From Oligella urethralis DSM 7531 (GTDB lineage: Bacteria; Pseudomonadota; Gammaproteobacteria; Burkholderiales; Burkholderiaceae_B): a DNA stretch of 64,000 bases. The notes under the pieces were generated by a model. The model made no database searches and had not been told where the DNA came from. It saw only the letters and a list, made by a program, of their open reading frames with translations. The number at the start of each line of letters is the position of its first letter. The first letter of the stretch is position 1. Below are positions 46,793-55,184 of this stretch, piece by piece. The DNA lies in contig NZ_AQVB01000001.1 of the NCBI RefSeq assembly GCF_000372065.1, positions 9,375-73,374 on the forward strand, given 5' to 3'. Made by a program: the position numbers and the translations under genes.

Positions 46793-49432
46793 ATGTCAGA
46801 AATTAATCGTGCTGATCTGTTTGCCAAATTAAATCCTACCCTCTATCGAGCGCTTGAGGGGGCAACTGCTTTTTGTAAATTACGTGGCAATCCCTATGTG
46901 GAATTAGTGCATTGGTTGCACCAATTAATGCATGAGCATGATACTGATATACAAAAAATCTTACGCTATTTTGAAATCCGCCCTGAGGATGTAGAGCAGG
47001 GGATTATCGTTGCGCTTGAGGAGCTGCCACAGGGTGCTAGCTCAATATCCGATTTGTCCGAACATATTGATAACGCCACTGAGCGGGCATGGGTCTACGG
47101 CTCCTTAAAATATGGCGATGCACGGATTCGCAGTGCTTATTTAATGCTCGGTATTTTAAAAAGTAATTCCTCACGCAATGTACTGTATGGGATTAGTCCC
47201 GCCTTTAAAAAAATTATCCCCGATGTGTTGGCGGATAAGTTAAATCAAATTGTTAAAGGCTCTGCCGAGGATCATCAAACGGCGGCTTTGCGAACAGACG
47301 AAATCGGTACTGCTGCAGCCAGTACGGGCGGGGGCGGGCAGCCATCAGCGTTGGCGCAATATGCGGTCGATATGACCGAGCGTGCACGCAACAATGAAAT
47401 TGACCCCGTTTCTGGACGTGATGAAGAAATCCGTCAAATGGTGGATATTCTGATGCGCCGTCGTCAAAATAACCCCTTATTAACGGGTGAAGCGGGGGTG
47501 GGTAAAACGGCTGTGGTCGAGGGCTTTGCCTTACGTTTGGCCAAGGGCGATGTGCCTGAATCATTACGTGATATGTCGCTGTATCTCTTAGATATTGGTT
47601 TACTGCAAGCAGGCGCCAGCATGAAAGGTGAGTTTGAGTCCCGTTTGCGTGCCGTGATTGATGAGGTGCAAGCCAGTGAAAAGCCCATTGTCTTATTTAT
47701 TGATGAGATTCATACCTTGATCGGTGCGGGTGGTGCTGCCGGTACTGGTGATGCCGCCAATCTACTGAAGCCTGCCTTGGCGCGGGGTGAGTTGCGCACC
47801 ATTGGTGCCACCACCTGGGCGGAGTACAAAAAATACATTGAAAAGGATCCTGCCTTAACGCGCCGTTTCCAAACCATCCAAGTGCATGAGCCAGATGAGA
47901 AAAAAGCACTGATTATGTTGCGTGGCTTAGTCGATAAATTAGAAGCACATCACCAAGTGCTGCTGTTGGATGAAGCGGTAGAAGCAGCGGTTAAGCTATC
48001 GCATCGTTATATTCCAGCACGTCAGCTACCGGATAAAGCCGTTGCTTTACTAGATACGGCATGTGCGCGGGTTGCGGTGAGCCAATATGCACAGCCTGCT
48101 GCTTTGGAGGATTTGAATCGCAAGATTGAGCATTTGACGGTAGAAAAAGGCATTGCTGAACGAGAATTAGCCTTGGGCCTGGGTGAGGCAGCACGCATTG
48201 AAGCAATTGAGCAGGAGCTTAAGGAGGCCGAGACCCAACAGCTTGCTTTACAGGCGGCATGGGAGGCTGAGCAGCGCTTGGCATCGGAGCTGTTTGAGCT
48301 ACGTCGTAGCCTACGAGAGGCCTCGGAGTTAAGTGAGGAAGCGCGTGCGGAGATGTTGCAGCGGGTGCAGCAATTGCAAGAGGAGTTATTAAGTCAGCAG
48401 GGTGAGCAGCCATTGATTTTCCCGGCAGTCGATGGTGCTGCCGTAGCCGCAGTGGTGGCTGATTGGACAGGCATCCCGGTCGGTCGCATGGTCAAAGATC
48501 AAGCGAACTCGATTTTGCATTTAGCCACGACCTTGGAGCAACGTGTGATTGGCCAATCACATGCCCTAACAGCGATTGCCGAACGTATTCAAACCTCGCG
48601 TGCTAAATTAACTGATCCGAACAAGCCGGTCGCTGTCTTTATGCTTTGTGGCCCTAGCGGTGTAGGTAAAACGGAAACCGCCTTAGCGCTGGCAGAAACG
48701 CTGTATGGTGGTGAGCAGAATTTAATCACGATTAATATGAGCGAGTTTCAAGAAGCGCACACTGTTTCTACCTTAAAAGGCGCCCCTCCGGGCTATGTGG
48801 GTTACGGTGAGGGTGGTGTTCTAACGGAGGCGGTACGTCGTCGTCCGTATAGTGTGGTGCTCTTAGATGAAGTGGAAAAAGCGCATGCAGATGTGCATGA
48901 AATGTTCTTCCAAGTCTTTGATAAAGGCTGGATGGAAGATGGCGAGGGGCGCTACATCGACTTTAAAAACACGGTGATTATCTTAACCTCCAATGTGGGC
49001 ACAGAGCGCATTATGGAGGTGTGTAAAGACCCTGAATTGATGCCGGATGCCGAAGGACTGGCAGCCGTCTTGCGTGAGCCCTTACTGAACGTCTTTCCGG
49101 CCGCCTTGTTGGGGCGTTTGGCAGTGGTGCCCTACTTCCCACTATCTGATGATATGCTGGCTAAAATTGTGGACTTGCAGTTGGCGCGTGTTCAGAAGCG
49201 CCTGACTGAGCACCATGGGATTGAGTTAGTGGTGGCGCCGGAAGCAGTGCAGTTAATTGTGGATCGGTGTACCGAAGTGGAGTCAGGCGGTCGTATGGTT
49301 GATGCGATTTTAAATAGCTCTGTCTTGCCTAAAGTCAGTCGTCGTATCTTAGAAGCGGCGATGGCGGGTGATGCAATTCAGCGTTTAAGCTTAAGTGCTG
49401 AAGATAGTGAGTTTGTCTTTCATTACAGTTGA
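46793..49432 (+). CDS. tssH: T6SS sheath-disassembly ATPase TssH (ClpV)
   Basis: An 879-residue AAA+ unfoldase. It has the Clp N-domain (1-155), the first AAA domain with Walker A GEAGVGKT at 232-239, a middle coiled-coil region, and the second AAA domain with Walker A GPSGVGKT. The arginine-finger and sensor segments are preserved. ClpV dismantles contracted TssB/TssC sheaths for recycling. It is transcribed alone before an unrelated FAH gene. Confidence 0.94.
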   Translation: MSEINRADLFAKLNPTLYRALEGATAFCKLRGNPYVELVHWLHQLMHEHDTDIQKILRYFEIRPEDVEQGIIVALEELPQGASSISDLSEHIDNATERAWVYGSLKYGDARIRSAYLMLGILKSNSSRNVLYGISPAFKKIIPDVLADKLNQIVKGSAEDHQTAALRTDEIGTAAASTGGGGQPSALAQYAVDMTERARNNEIDPVSGRDEEIRQMVDILMRRRQNNPLLTGEAGVGKTAVVEGFALRLAKGDVPESLRDMSLYLLDIGLLQAGASMKGEFESRLRAVIDEVQASEKPIVLFIDEIHTLIGAGGAAGTGDAANLLKPALARGELRTIGATTWAEYKKYIEKDPALTRRFQTIQVHEPDEKKALIMLRGLVDKLEAHHQVLLLDEAVEAAVKLSHRYIPARQLPDKAVALLDTACARVAVSQYAQPAALEDLNRKIEHLTVEKGIAERELALGLGEAARIEAIEQELKEAETQQLALQAAWEAEQRLASELFELRRSLREASELSEEARAEMLQRVQQLQEELLSQQGEQPLIFPAVDGAAVAAVVADWTGIPVGRMVKDQANSILHLATTLEQRVIGQSHALTAIAERIQTSRAKLTDPNKPVAVFMLCGPSGVGKTETALALAETLYGGEQNLITINMSEFQEAHTVSTLKGAPPGYVGYGEGGVLTEAVRRRPYSVVLLDEVEKAHADVHEMFFQVFDKGWMEDGEGRYIDFKNTVIILTSNVGTERIMEVCKDPELMPDAEGLAAVLREPLLNVFPAALLGRLAVVPYFPLSDDMLAKIVDLQLARVQKRLTEHHGIELVVAPEAVQLIVDRCTEVESGGRMVDAILNSSVLPKVSRRILEAAMAGDAIQRLSLSAEDSEFVFHYS

Positions 49433-49527
49433 ACTTAAAACAAAAGGCTGTGGTGAGTGGCGTCGAGGCGCAGCTCGGTATACACTGATGGGATACTAAT
49501 CTTTCAAATTTTTTGTGGAGCAGAATC

Positions 49528-50232
49528 ATGTCCTATGTTGTTGAAGTGGCTGAGCGTGTAGCCGTACCAGTGGTTGGTGAGGAGGCTAAGTACCCCGTAC
49601 GTCGGGTCTATTGCGTTGGTCGTAATTACGCCAGTCATGCCCGTGAGATGGGTGCCGATCCGGATAAGGAACCACCTTTTTTCTTTAGCAAAGCAAATGA
49701 TCAGGAGTCCTTTGTGATTGCTAAAGAGGGTATTATCGCCACGATTCAGTATCCGAGCAAAACCTCAAATTTGCATTATGAATTTGAGTTGGTGGTGGCG
49801 ATTGGCAAGCAAGGCAAACATATCCCCGTGGCGCAGGCAGAAGACTATATTTACGGTTTTGCTGCCGGTTTGGATATGACGCGGCGTGATTTACAAAATG
49901 ACTTCAAAAAGGGTGGTAAGCCGTGGGAGATGGCCAAAGCCTTTGACCAGGCTGCGGTTATCGGGGAGATTAGTCCTAAAGCCCTTGCTGGCAGTAAAAA
50001 CGCAGGCAAAATCGAGCTCCAACTTAATGGCGATACCGTACAAGAGGCTGATTTAAATGAGCTTATTTGGAGCCTGTCTGAGGTGATTTCACGCCTCTCC
50101 GAGTACGTCGAGTTACACCCAGGTGATTTGATTTATACCGGTACCCCAGAGGGTGTGGGTGCGGTCAAGCCGGGTGATGTGATGGTCGGCAGCATAGAGG
50201 GCTTAAAAGGTATTCAGGTTAAGGTGCTGTAA
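49528..50232 (+). CDS. Fumarylacetoacetate hydrolase (FAH) family protein
   Basis: A 234-residue FAH-superfamily enzyme. The RRVYCVGRNYASHAREMG start, metal-binding HYEFELVVAIGKQGKHI and the substrate loop TGTPEGVGAVKPGD are typical of the small fumarylpyruvate/acylpyruvate hydrolase group. It hydrolyses a C-C bond in an aromatic-degradation intermediate. It is a metabolic gene inside the T6SS locus, with its own ribosome site (GTGGAG) and terminator. No link to secretion is evident. Confidence 0.87.
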   Translation: MSYVVEVAERVAVPVVGEEAKYPVRRVYCVGRNYASHAREMGADPDKEPPFFFSKANDQESFVIAKEGIIATIQYPSKTSNLHYEFELVVAIGKQGKHIPVAQAEDYIYGFAAGLDMTRRDLQNDFKKGGKPWEMAKAFDQAAVIGEISPKALAGSKNAGKIELQLNGDTVQEADLNELIWSLSEVISRLSEYVELHPGDLIYTGTPEGVGAVKPGDVMVGSIEGLKGIQVKVL

Positions 50233-50262
50233 ACTAGCTGTACACCATTTCTTCTATGATGT

Positions 50263-50296
50263 GACTCGGGAAATAGCTATTTCCCGAGTCGTTTTT
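50263..50296 (+). terminator. Terminator of the FAH gene overlapping the fha stop
   Basis: A perfect 28-base palindrome (50263-50290; arm GACTCGGGAAAT, loop about 4 bases) followed by TTTTT (50292-50296). Its right half includes the last codons and stop of the convergent FHA gene. Confidence 0.85.
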
Positions 50297-51254
50297 GTTG
50301 AGCTAGCTCAAGTAGAATCGTGTCCAAATGATCGAGCGTGGCATGATTGCTTTTTAGCTCTTGCTCATTCGCATGTAGTAGGGTGCTGGGGCGCTGGTCT
50401 TGCAAAATATCTTTTTTCTGATGCTCAATGCCGTCGCGGCTGAGGCGCTCTAGCGGGTCCTTACTAAGATTATCGTCTAAGGCAATGCCCTGTAATTCAG
50501 CCAGGGGATCATGGCTATTACGGACAGTACCTGAAGTCATATCAAAGGGGTGGATATCATAATTGATGTCGCTTGCTCCTACGGGTACAACACCAGCGCC
50601 ATCAAATAAGCTATCAAAAATGGAGGCGCTGTTGTCGGCAGCGGATTCAGATGCTAGCTGAGTCGCCGTGCCGAGTTCGGTGAACGGCGGGGGTGATGGC
50701 TCGATATCACTCCTTAGTTCAGTAGTTGCCTCAACTAAGGGCTCAAACACGGTATTTTGTTCAGGCGCTGGCTGCTGGGGGCTCAGATTAATGATTTCCG
50801 CAAGCGGCGCCACTGCGACGGGATTTGGAGCAAGGTGGTGCGTCGCCGTCGGCATCTCGACAGTACCCGGCATCGGCATCACCGTCGGTGCTTTGAGCGG
50901 GCGTTGAGTGGCTTGCTGTGCAGGGGGCACTTGTGGCGCCAAGCTATTGCTTTCAGTTACGCTAATATTAAAATAAAAATCACCGCAACTAAACTCACTG
51001 TCGCTTTTTAAGACCATAGTCTCACCTACTTTGAGGCTGTGGTTGCCAACTAGAATTGGTGTCAGCGCCAAATTACGAATGCTAATCTGAGCCGCATCAT
51101 CTATTGTGATCGCCGCTTGAAACAGGCTGATAGAGAGGGAGGGATCCGCTAGGGCAATATGATTTTCCGGGCTTCTGCCGATGGTTAAGCCCGGGCTGAC
51201 TAGGTCAAAACTTCGCTCAAATGACTTAGATTGATTGTGAACCGTAATTTTCAT
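50277..51254 (-). CDS. tagH: T6SS FHA-domain protein (Fha/TagH) with degenerate phosphopeptide site
   Basis: A 325-residue protein with an N-terminal FHA domain (about 3-98) and a Pro/Ala-rich and acidic C-terminal region. The fold start TIGRSPENHI is present (Arg27). The canonical S-G-R-H-A stretch is S43-L-F-Q46-A, so the Arg and His that build the phosphothreonine pocket are Phe and Gln. In other T6SSs Fha is phosphorylated by PpkA and drives assembly. Here phosphothreonine binding is doubtful. It is on the minus strand next to a TssQ-like lipoprotein gene. Confidence 0.8.
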   Translation of the reverse strand: MKITVHNQSKSFERSFDLVSPGLTIGRSPENHIALADPSLSISLFQAAITIDDAAQISIRNLALTPILVGNHSLKVGETMVLKSDSEFSCGDFYFNISVTESNSLAPQVPPAQQATQRPLKAPTVMPMPGTVEMPTATHHLAPNPVAVAPLAEIINLSPQQPAPEQNTVFEPLVEATTELRSDIEPSPPPFTELGTATQLASESAADNSASIFDSLFDGAGVVPVGASDINYDIHPFDMTSGTVRNSHDPLAELQGIALDDNLSKDPLERLSRDGIEHQKKDILQDQRPSTLLHANEQELKSNHATLDHLDTILLELAQQKRLGK

Positions 51255-51296
51255 GGTACCAGTAAATGAGTAGCGTCTGCGTTGCTGCGTCCTGCA

Positions 51297-51818
51297 TTAA
51301 TTGCTTTTGGCATTGGTGTTAGGACGCTGGCGTGGACCGACCCGAATTTCTGAGCGCGGCATCGTGGTCGCTTTTTCTAAAGCGCCGTTCTTTTGTGCTT
51401 TAGCCATCGCGGCATCAGCGCGTTTCTTTTCAGCGGTATAGACTTTACCCCATTGCGGATGATTGACCTCAGCTGGACTTAGCTCAAAGCTAGGATCCAA
51501 TTCTAATAGCTGTCTAAAGCTGTTGCGGCAGTTGCGTGGCTGACGACTGACGCATTCACTAAAGGCTTTGTATTTTAAAGCCTCCGTACGAAAAGCCTGA
51601 CCGCCTAGGCTAGTTTCAGGCGCTTGCTTGATGGTTGCAATGACTTTTTTGTAATCGCCCTCGTGGAATTGCGTTTCAATTTGTTCTAACAAAATGGTTT
51701 CCGCTGGCGTCATTTTAGGGGCTTCAGGTGCCTTTGAAGTGCCTGCACAAGCGCTTAATAAGACGCTGAGGGCAGCGCCGCTAATCATCAGTGTAAGTCT
51801 TTTTTGCATAAACATCAT
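51297..51818 (-). CDS. TssQ-like T6SS-associated lipoprotein
   Basis: A 173-residue lipoprotein with lipobox LSAC (Cys24 from the first ATG), then a helical repeat-like region (LEQIETQFHEGDYKKVIATIKQ, AFSECVSRQPRNCRNSFRQLLELDPSFEL) with tetratricopeptide character. Two cysteines (C-V-S-R and N-C-R) may form a disulfide. The tail is basic. Its position, divergent from tssJ and upstream of fha, and its size fit the TssQ family of betaproteobacterial T6SS loci. Several ATGs (51818, 51815, 51809) could be the start. Confidence 0.7.
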   Translation of the reverse strand: MMFMQKRLTLMISGAALSVLLSACAGTSKAPEAPKMTPAETILLEQIETQFHEGDYKKVIATIKQAPETSLGGQAFRTEALKYKAFSECVSRQPRNCRNSFRQLLELDPSFELSPAEVNHPQWGKVYTAEKKRADAAMAKAQKNGALEKATTMPRSEIRVGPRQRPNTNAKSN

Positions 51819-51820
51819 GA

Positions 51821-51954
51821 TCTTGTACTAGAAATGTTCTTGTAATAATTCTTGTTGATAATAGAAAACCAACAAGTGGGATAGCTTAATCGCTTAACCA
51901 TTCTAAAGTCCGATTGTTACGGTTTTATTTAATAGTCATGAATGTTTTACAAGA
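51821..51954. promoter_or_regulatory. Repeated TCTTGT motifs in the tssQ/tssJ divergent region
   Basis: Exact TCTTGT occurs at 51821, 51838 and 51850, with the reverse complement ACAAGA at 51949. CTTGTTG (51851-51857) also forms an inverted repeat with CAACAAG (51870-51876). Four copies in 134 bases suggest a regulator binding region; no known motif is matched. Confidence 0.3.
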
Positions 51955-51978
51955 CAGAGTGCTTGTGAAGAAGGTGCA

Positions 51979-52503
51979 ATGATGCAGATGATGTGTAGAA
52001 AAAGTTTGGCTGTGGCGGCCTTGACCAGTACGGTGTTGTTGGCGGGTTGTGCAGCCACAGAGTCTAAGTTGGCGGTGCCGTATGTGGTTGAGTTAAGCGC
52101 AGCAAAGAATGTGAATTCCGGTGGTCGTCATCAGCCTTCACCCATTAAAGTCACGGTGTATGAGCTAAAAACAACAAATGCCTTTGAGTTAAGTGACTTT
52201 TTTTCCTTACAGAAAGATGCGCGTGCCGCCCTCGGTGATCAGCTGCTCAATGTGAATTCCGTGATTTTGACCCCGGGTAAAACGGAGCGCATTACGGCTC
52301 ATGGCAATGTCGACGCTAAGGTGTTGGGCATTGTGGCGGCCTATCGTGATCTGGACAACAGTCAATGGCGTATGACGGTTGAACTGCCTGCTGCTAAAAG
52401 CACCAATATCTATAAGTTTTGGCAGTTTTCACCAAGTGCCGCTGTGATTAAAGTCGATGTCGAGCGTAATGCCTTGCAAATCAGACCAGCAGAACAAAAA
52501 TAA
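51979..52503 (+). CDS. tssJ: T6SS outer-membrane lipoprotein TssJ
   Basis: A 174-residue lipoprotein: signal segment with lipobox LAGC (Cys24), then a transthyretin-like beta-sandwich with VTVYELKTTNAFELSDFFSL, PGKTERI and a loop before IVAAYRDLDNSQWR, all typical of TssJ. It anchors the TssLM membrane complex to the outer membrane. It opens the long T6SS operon. Confidence 0.9.
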   Translation: MMQMMCRKSLAVAALTSTVLLAGCAATESKLAVPYVVELSAAKNVNSGGRHQPSPIKVTVYELKTTNAFELSDFFSLQKDARAALGDQLLNVNSVILTPGKTERITAHGNVDAKVLGIVAAYRDLDNSQWRMTVELPAAKSTNIYKFWQFSPSAAVIKVDVERNALQIRPAEQK

Positions 52504-52536
52504 AGACAAAGATAGTAGTTTAAATTTAAATTAAAT

Positions 52537-53883
52537 ATGAATAGTTTTGATAAAGTGATTTGGTCTGAAGGCATGTTTTTGCGGCCTCAGCATTTCCAAC
52601 AACAAGAGCGATATTTAGAGCGTCAATTGGTGGCTCGCTCACAGCAGGCAGATCATTATTTTTGGGGCTTTAGTGAGTTGCAGTTAGATACGGAGGGTTT
52701 TGCTCAAGGTCGTGTGGGGCTGACACGGGCTAAAGGCTTTTTTAAAGATGGCACTAGCTTTGTGGTCGATGAGTCCACACCGTCCGTGTCCTTAGCTGTG
52801 CCACAGGCGGTTAGTAATGAATTGGTCGGTGTGGCCATTCCTACACGTCAAGCCTCTAGACAGCAGGTTGCCTTTGAAGAAGGTGAGGATTTGCTGGCAC
52901 GATATGCAGTGACGGAGCAGGAGATTGTGGATACGACCGATACTACCTTGGGTGCGGTTAATTTGCAGTTGGGGCGTTTACAAATTCGTTTGCTATTAGC
53001 CAGTCAAGTGGACGCCAATTATGAGTTTTTGCCGATTGCGCGAATCAAAGGGCGCGATAGTAAAAATGCCTTAGTCATTGATACAGCTTATATTCCACCG
53101 ACTTTAAATTTTATTGAAGTTAAAAATAATCTGTTGAGTTTTCTGGTCACGGCGGTGGATTTATTAAACGAGCAGGTTAAGCGTTTATCCCGTCGCTTAT
53201 CCGCTTCAGCCATACAAAATGGCAGTAGTTCATTGACCCAAATGATGATGTTAAGTGTGATTAATCGTTATCACGCCTATTTTCATCATTTACTTAGCTC
53301 GAATTATCATCACCCCGAAGGCTTTTTTTGCAACTTACAAATGCTATTAAATGAAATGGCGGTGTTTTTAAGTGAGCAGCGCGCCATGGAGCAGTTCGCA
53401 CACTATGACCATGATGATTTGCAGGCCTCTTTTGCGCCGTTGATGGGACAGTTAAATGCGGCCTTGAATATTGTCTTGGATGATCCTTATGAGGTCATTG
53501 AGTTTGTGGATAAAGGGCATGGTTTACGGGTGGCTCAATTAACGGATCTGAACTTAATTAAGCAAGCGGAATTTATTCTCGGGGTCAAAGCGGATATGCC
53601 CATGGATAGTTTACGTAAGCACTTCCCAGCACAAGCAAAATTCGGTCCGGTTGAGCGGATTCGTGATCTGGTGCATTTGCAATTGCCGGGTGTGAATGTA
53701 CAAAGTGTGGAGCAAATTCCACCGCAATTACCGTATCACTCCGGTTATGTTTATTTTACATTCCAACAAAGCGGTGATTTATGGCAGCAGTTTGCCAGAT
53801 CAGGTGTGTTAGCTTTGCATTTGGCGGGCGAGTTTCCAGGGTTAGAAATGGAGTTCTGGGCCGTACGTAATAAAAATAGGTAG
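52537..53883 (+). CDS. tssK: T6SS baseplate protein TssK
   Basis: A 448-residue TssK. The N-terminal WSEGMFLRPQHFQQQERYLE signature is exact, as are the central coiled shaft and the C-terminal EFWAVRN. It links the baseplate to the membrane complex. Downstream of tssJ by 33 bases and upstream of tssL by 5. Confidence 0.95.
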   Translation: MNSFDKVIWSEGMFLRPQHFQQQERYLERQLVARSQQADHYFWGFSELQLDTEGFAQGRVGLTRAKGFFKDGTSFVVDESTPSVSLAVPQAVSNELVGVAIPTRQASRQQVAFEEGEDLLARYAVTEQEIVDTTDTTLGAVNLQLGRLQIRLLLASQVDANYEFLPIARIKGRDSKNALVIDTAYIPPTLNFIEVKNNLLSFLVTAVDLLNEQVKRLSRRLSASAIQNGSSSLTQMMMLSVINRYHAYFHHLLSSNYHHPEGFFCNLQMLLNEMAVFLSEQRAMEQFAHYDHDDLQASFAPLMGQLNAALNIVLDDPYEVIEFVDKGHGLRVAQLTDLNLIKQAEFILGVKADMPMDSLRKHFPAQAKFGPVERIRDLVHLQLPGVNVQSVEQIPPQLPYHSGYVYFTFQQSGDLWQQFARSGVLALHLAGEFPGLEMEFWAVRNKNR

Positions 53884-53888
53884 GCAAA

Positions 53889-55184
53889 ATGTCTTCTTCA
53901 GACTATAGCGATTCTAAAATGGGGCCGTGGGGAGCGGCCGGTGTTTTTCAGTCCGCACAGGCGAATGAGCTACGCCCGGACGATTATGTTATCAGTGGTT
54001 CTAACCCTTTAGTGGCTGCCGCCAATCCCTTATTGGTGTTGATTCCTCAGCTTAGAAACTCCAAATCGCATGAGAATTTGGACTTGTTACGTGAGCGACT
54101 GGTCGATGAGATTCGACAGTTTGAGCTAAGAGCGCAGCATGCCGGGGTGCCAAATGAAACCATTCTGGGGGCGCGTTATTGTCTTTGTACCGCGCTGGAT
54201 GAGGCATGTGCCTTGACCCCATGGGGTGGTCACGGGCAATGGTCAGGCAAGAGCTTATTGGTCACCTTTCATAATGAGACCTGGGGCGGAGAGAAGTTTT
54301 TCCAGTTATTGGCTAAGCTGTCACAAAATCCTAGTACCCACATTGATTTATTAGAGTTACTGTATTTCTGCTTAATGCTGGGTTTTGAAGGGCGTTATCG
54401 GGTGATGGATAACGGCCGCACGCAGCTAGAAACCTTAAAGCAACGCCTGCTCTTAACCCTCAAAAATGTACGCGGGCAGTATCCACATGCCTTATCACCC
54501 CATTGGCAAGCTGAGGCTATCTTAAATCAGGTCAAACGCTTACCCATCCCGCTTTGGGTGGTGGCCCTGGCGGTGGTGTTTTTTGGCATCTTGGCGTATC
54601 TCGGCTTTTCTTGGTTATTGGGTAGCTCATCCGATAAGTTATTTTCTCAGATTGTCCGTGTGCAGCCACCACGTATGCAAATACAGGCGCCAGTAGAGCG
54701 ACGTACGGTACCGGTGCCCGATCGTTTGGCCACTTTTTTAGCTCCTGAAATTCGTGAGAATTTATTGACCGTGCGTGATGAAGCGGATCGAAGTGTGGTG
54801 GTGCTCCGAGGTGATGGCTTGTTTGAGTCCGGCTCAGTGCAGGTAAGACAACAGTTCTTACCGGTGTTAAGCCGCGTGGCGGATGCCTTAAATGGCACGG
54901 TCGGTGCGATTTTGGTCACGGGTTATAGCGATAATGTGCCGATTAGAACGCTGCAGTTTCCATCGAACTGGGAGCTATCGCAAGCGCGTGCGGATTCGGT
55001 CAAGGCCTTATTAGAATCCCGTTTGCGTGAGCCGAATCGAGTGCGCGCCGAGGGTCGGGGTGAGGCAGAGCCGGTGGCGCCGAATGACTCGCCTGAAAAC
55101 CGTGCTAAAAATCGTCGAGTTGAAATTACCTTATTAGTCTCACCCGTGAGTGAACAAAGTCAGTTAAGAGAGCCGCAGCGATGA
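53889..55184 (+). CDS. tssL: T6SS inner-membrane protein TssL with C-terminal OmpA domain
   Basis: A 431-residue fusion. A cytoplasmic DotU/IcmH domain (about 35-215; ARYCLCTALDEAC, LLYFCLMLGFEGRYRV) precedes a transmembrane helix (about 219-245) and a periplasmic OmpA-type peptidoglycan-binding domain (about 300-425; GYSDNVPI, NWELSQARADSVKALL, NRRVEI). The short form of TssL ends after the helix, so this is the extended class that carries its own cell-wall anchor. The stop overlaps the tssM start by 4 bases (ATGA). Confidence 0.93.
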   Translation: MSSSDYSDSKMGPWGAAGVFQSAQANELRPDDYVISGSNPLVAAANPLLVLIPQLRNSKSHENLDLLRERLVDEIRQFELRAQHAGVPNETILGARYCLCTALDEACALTPWGGHGQWSGKSLLVTFHNETWGGEKFFQLLAKLSQNPSTHIDLLELLYFCLMLGFEGRYRVMDNGRTQLETLKQRLLLTLKNVRGQYPHALSPHWQAEAILNQVKRLPIPLWVVALAVVFFGILAYLGFSWLLGSSSDKLFSQIVRVQPPRMQIQAPVERRTVPVPDRLATFLAPEIRENLLTVRDEADRSVVVLRGDGLFESGSVQVRQQFLPVLSRVADALNGTVGAILVTGYSDNVPIRTLQFPSNWELSQARADSVKALLESRLREPNRVRAEGRGEAEPVAPNDSPENRAKNRRVEITLLVSPVSEQSQLREPQR

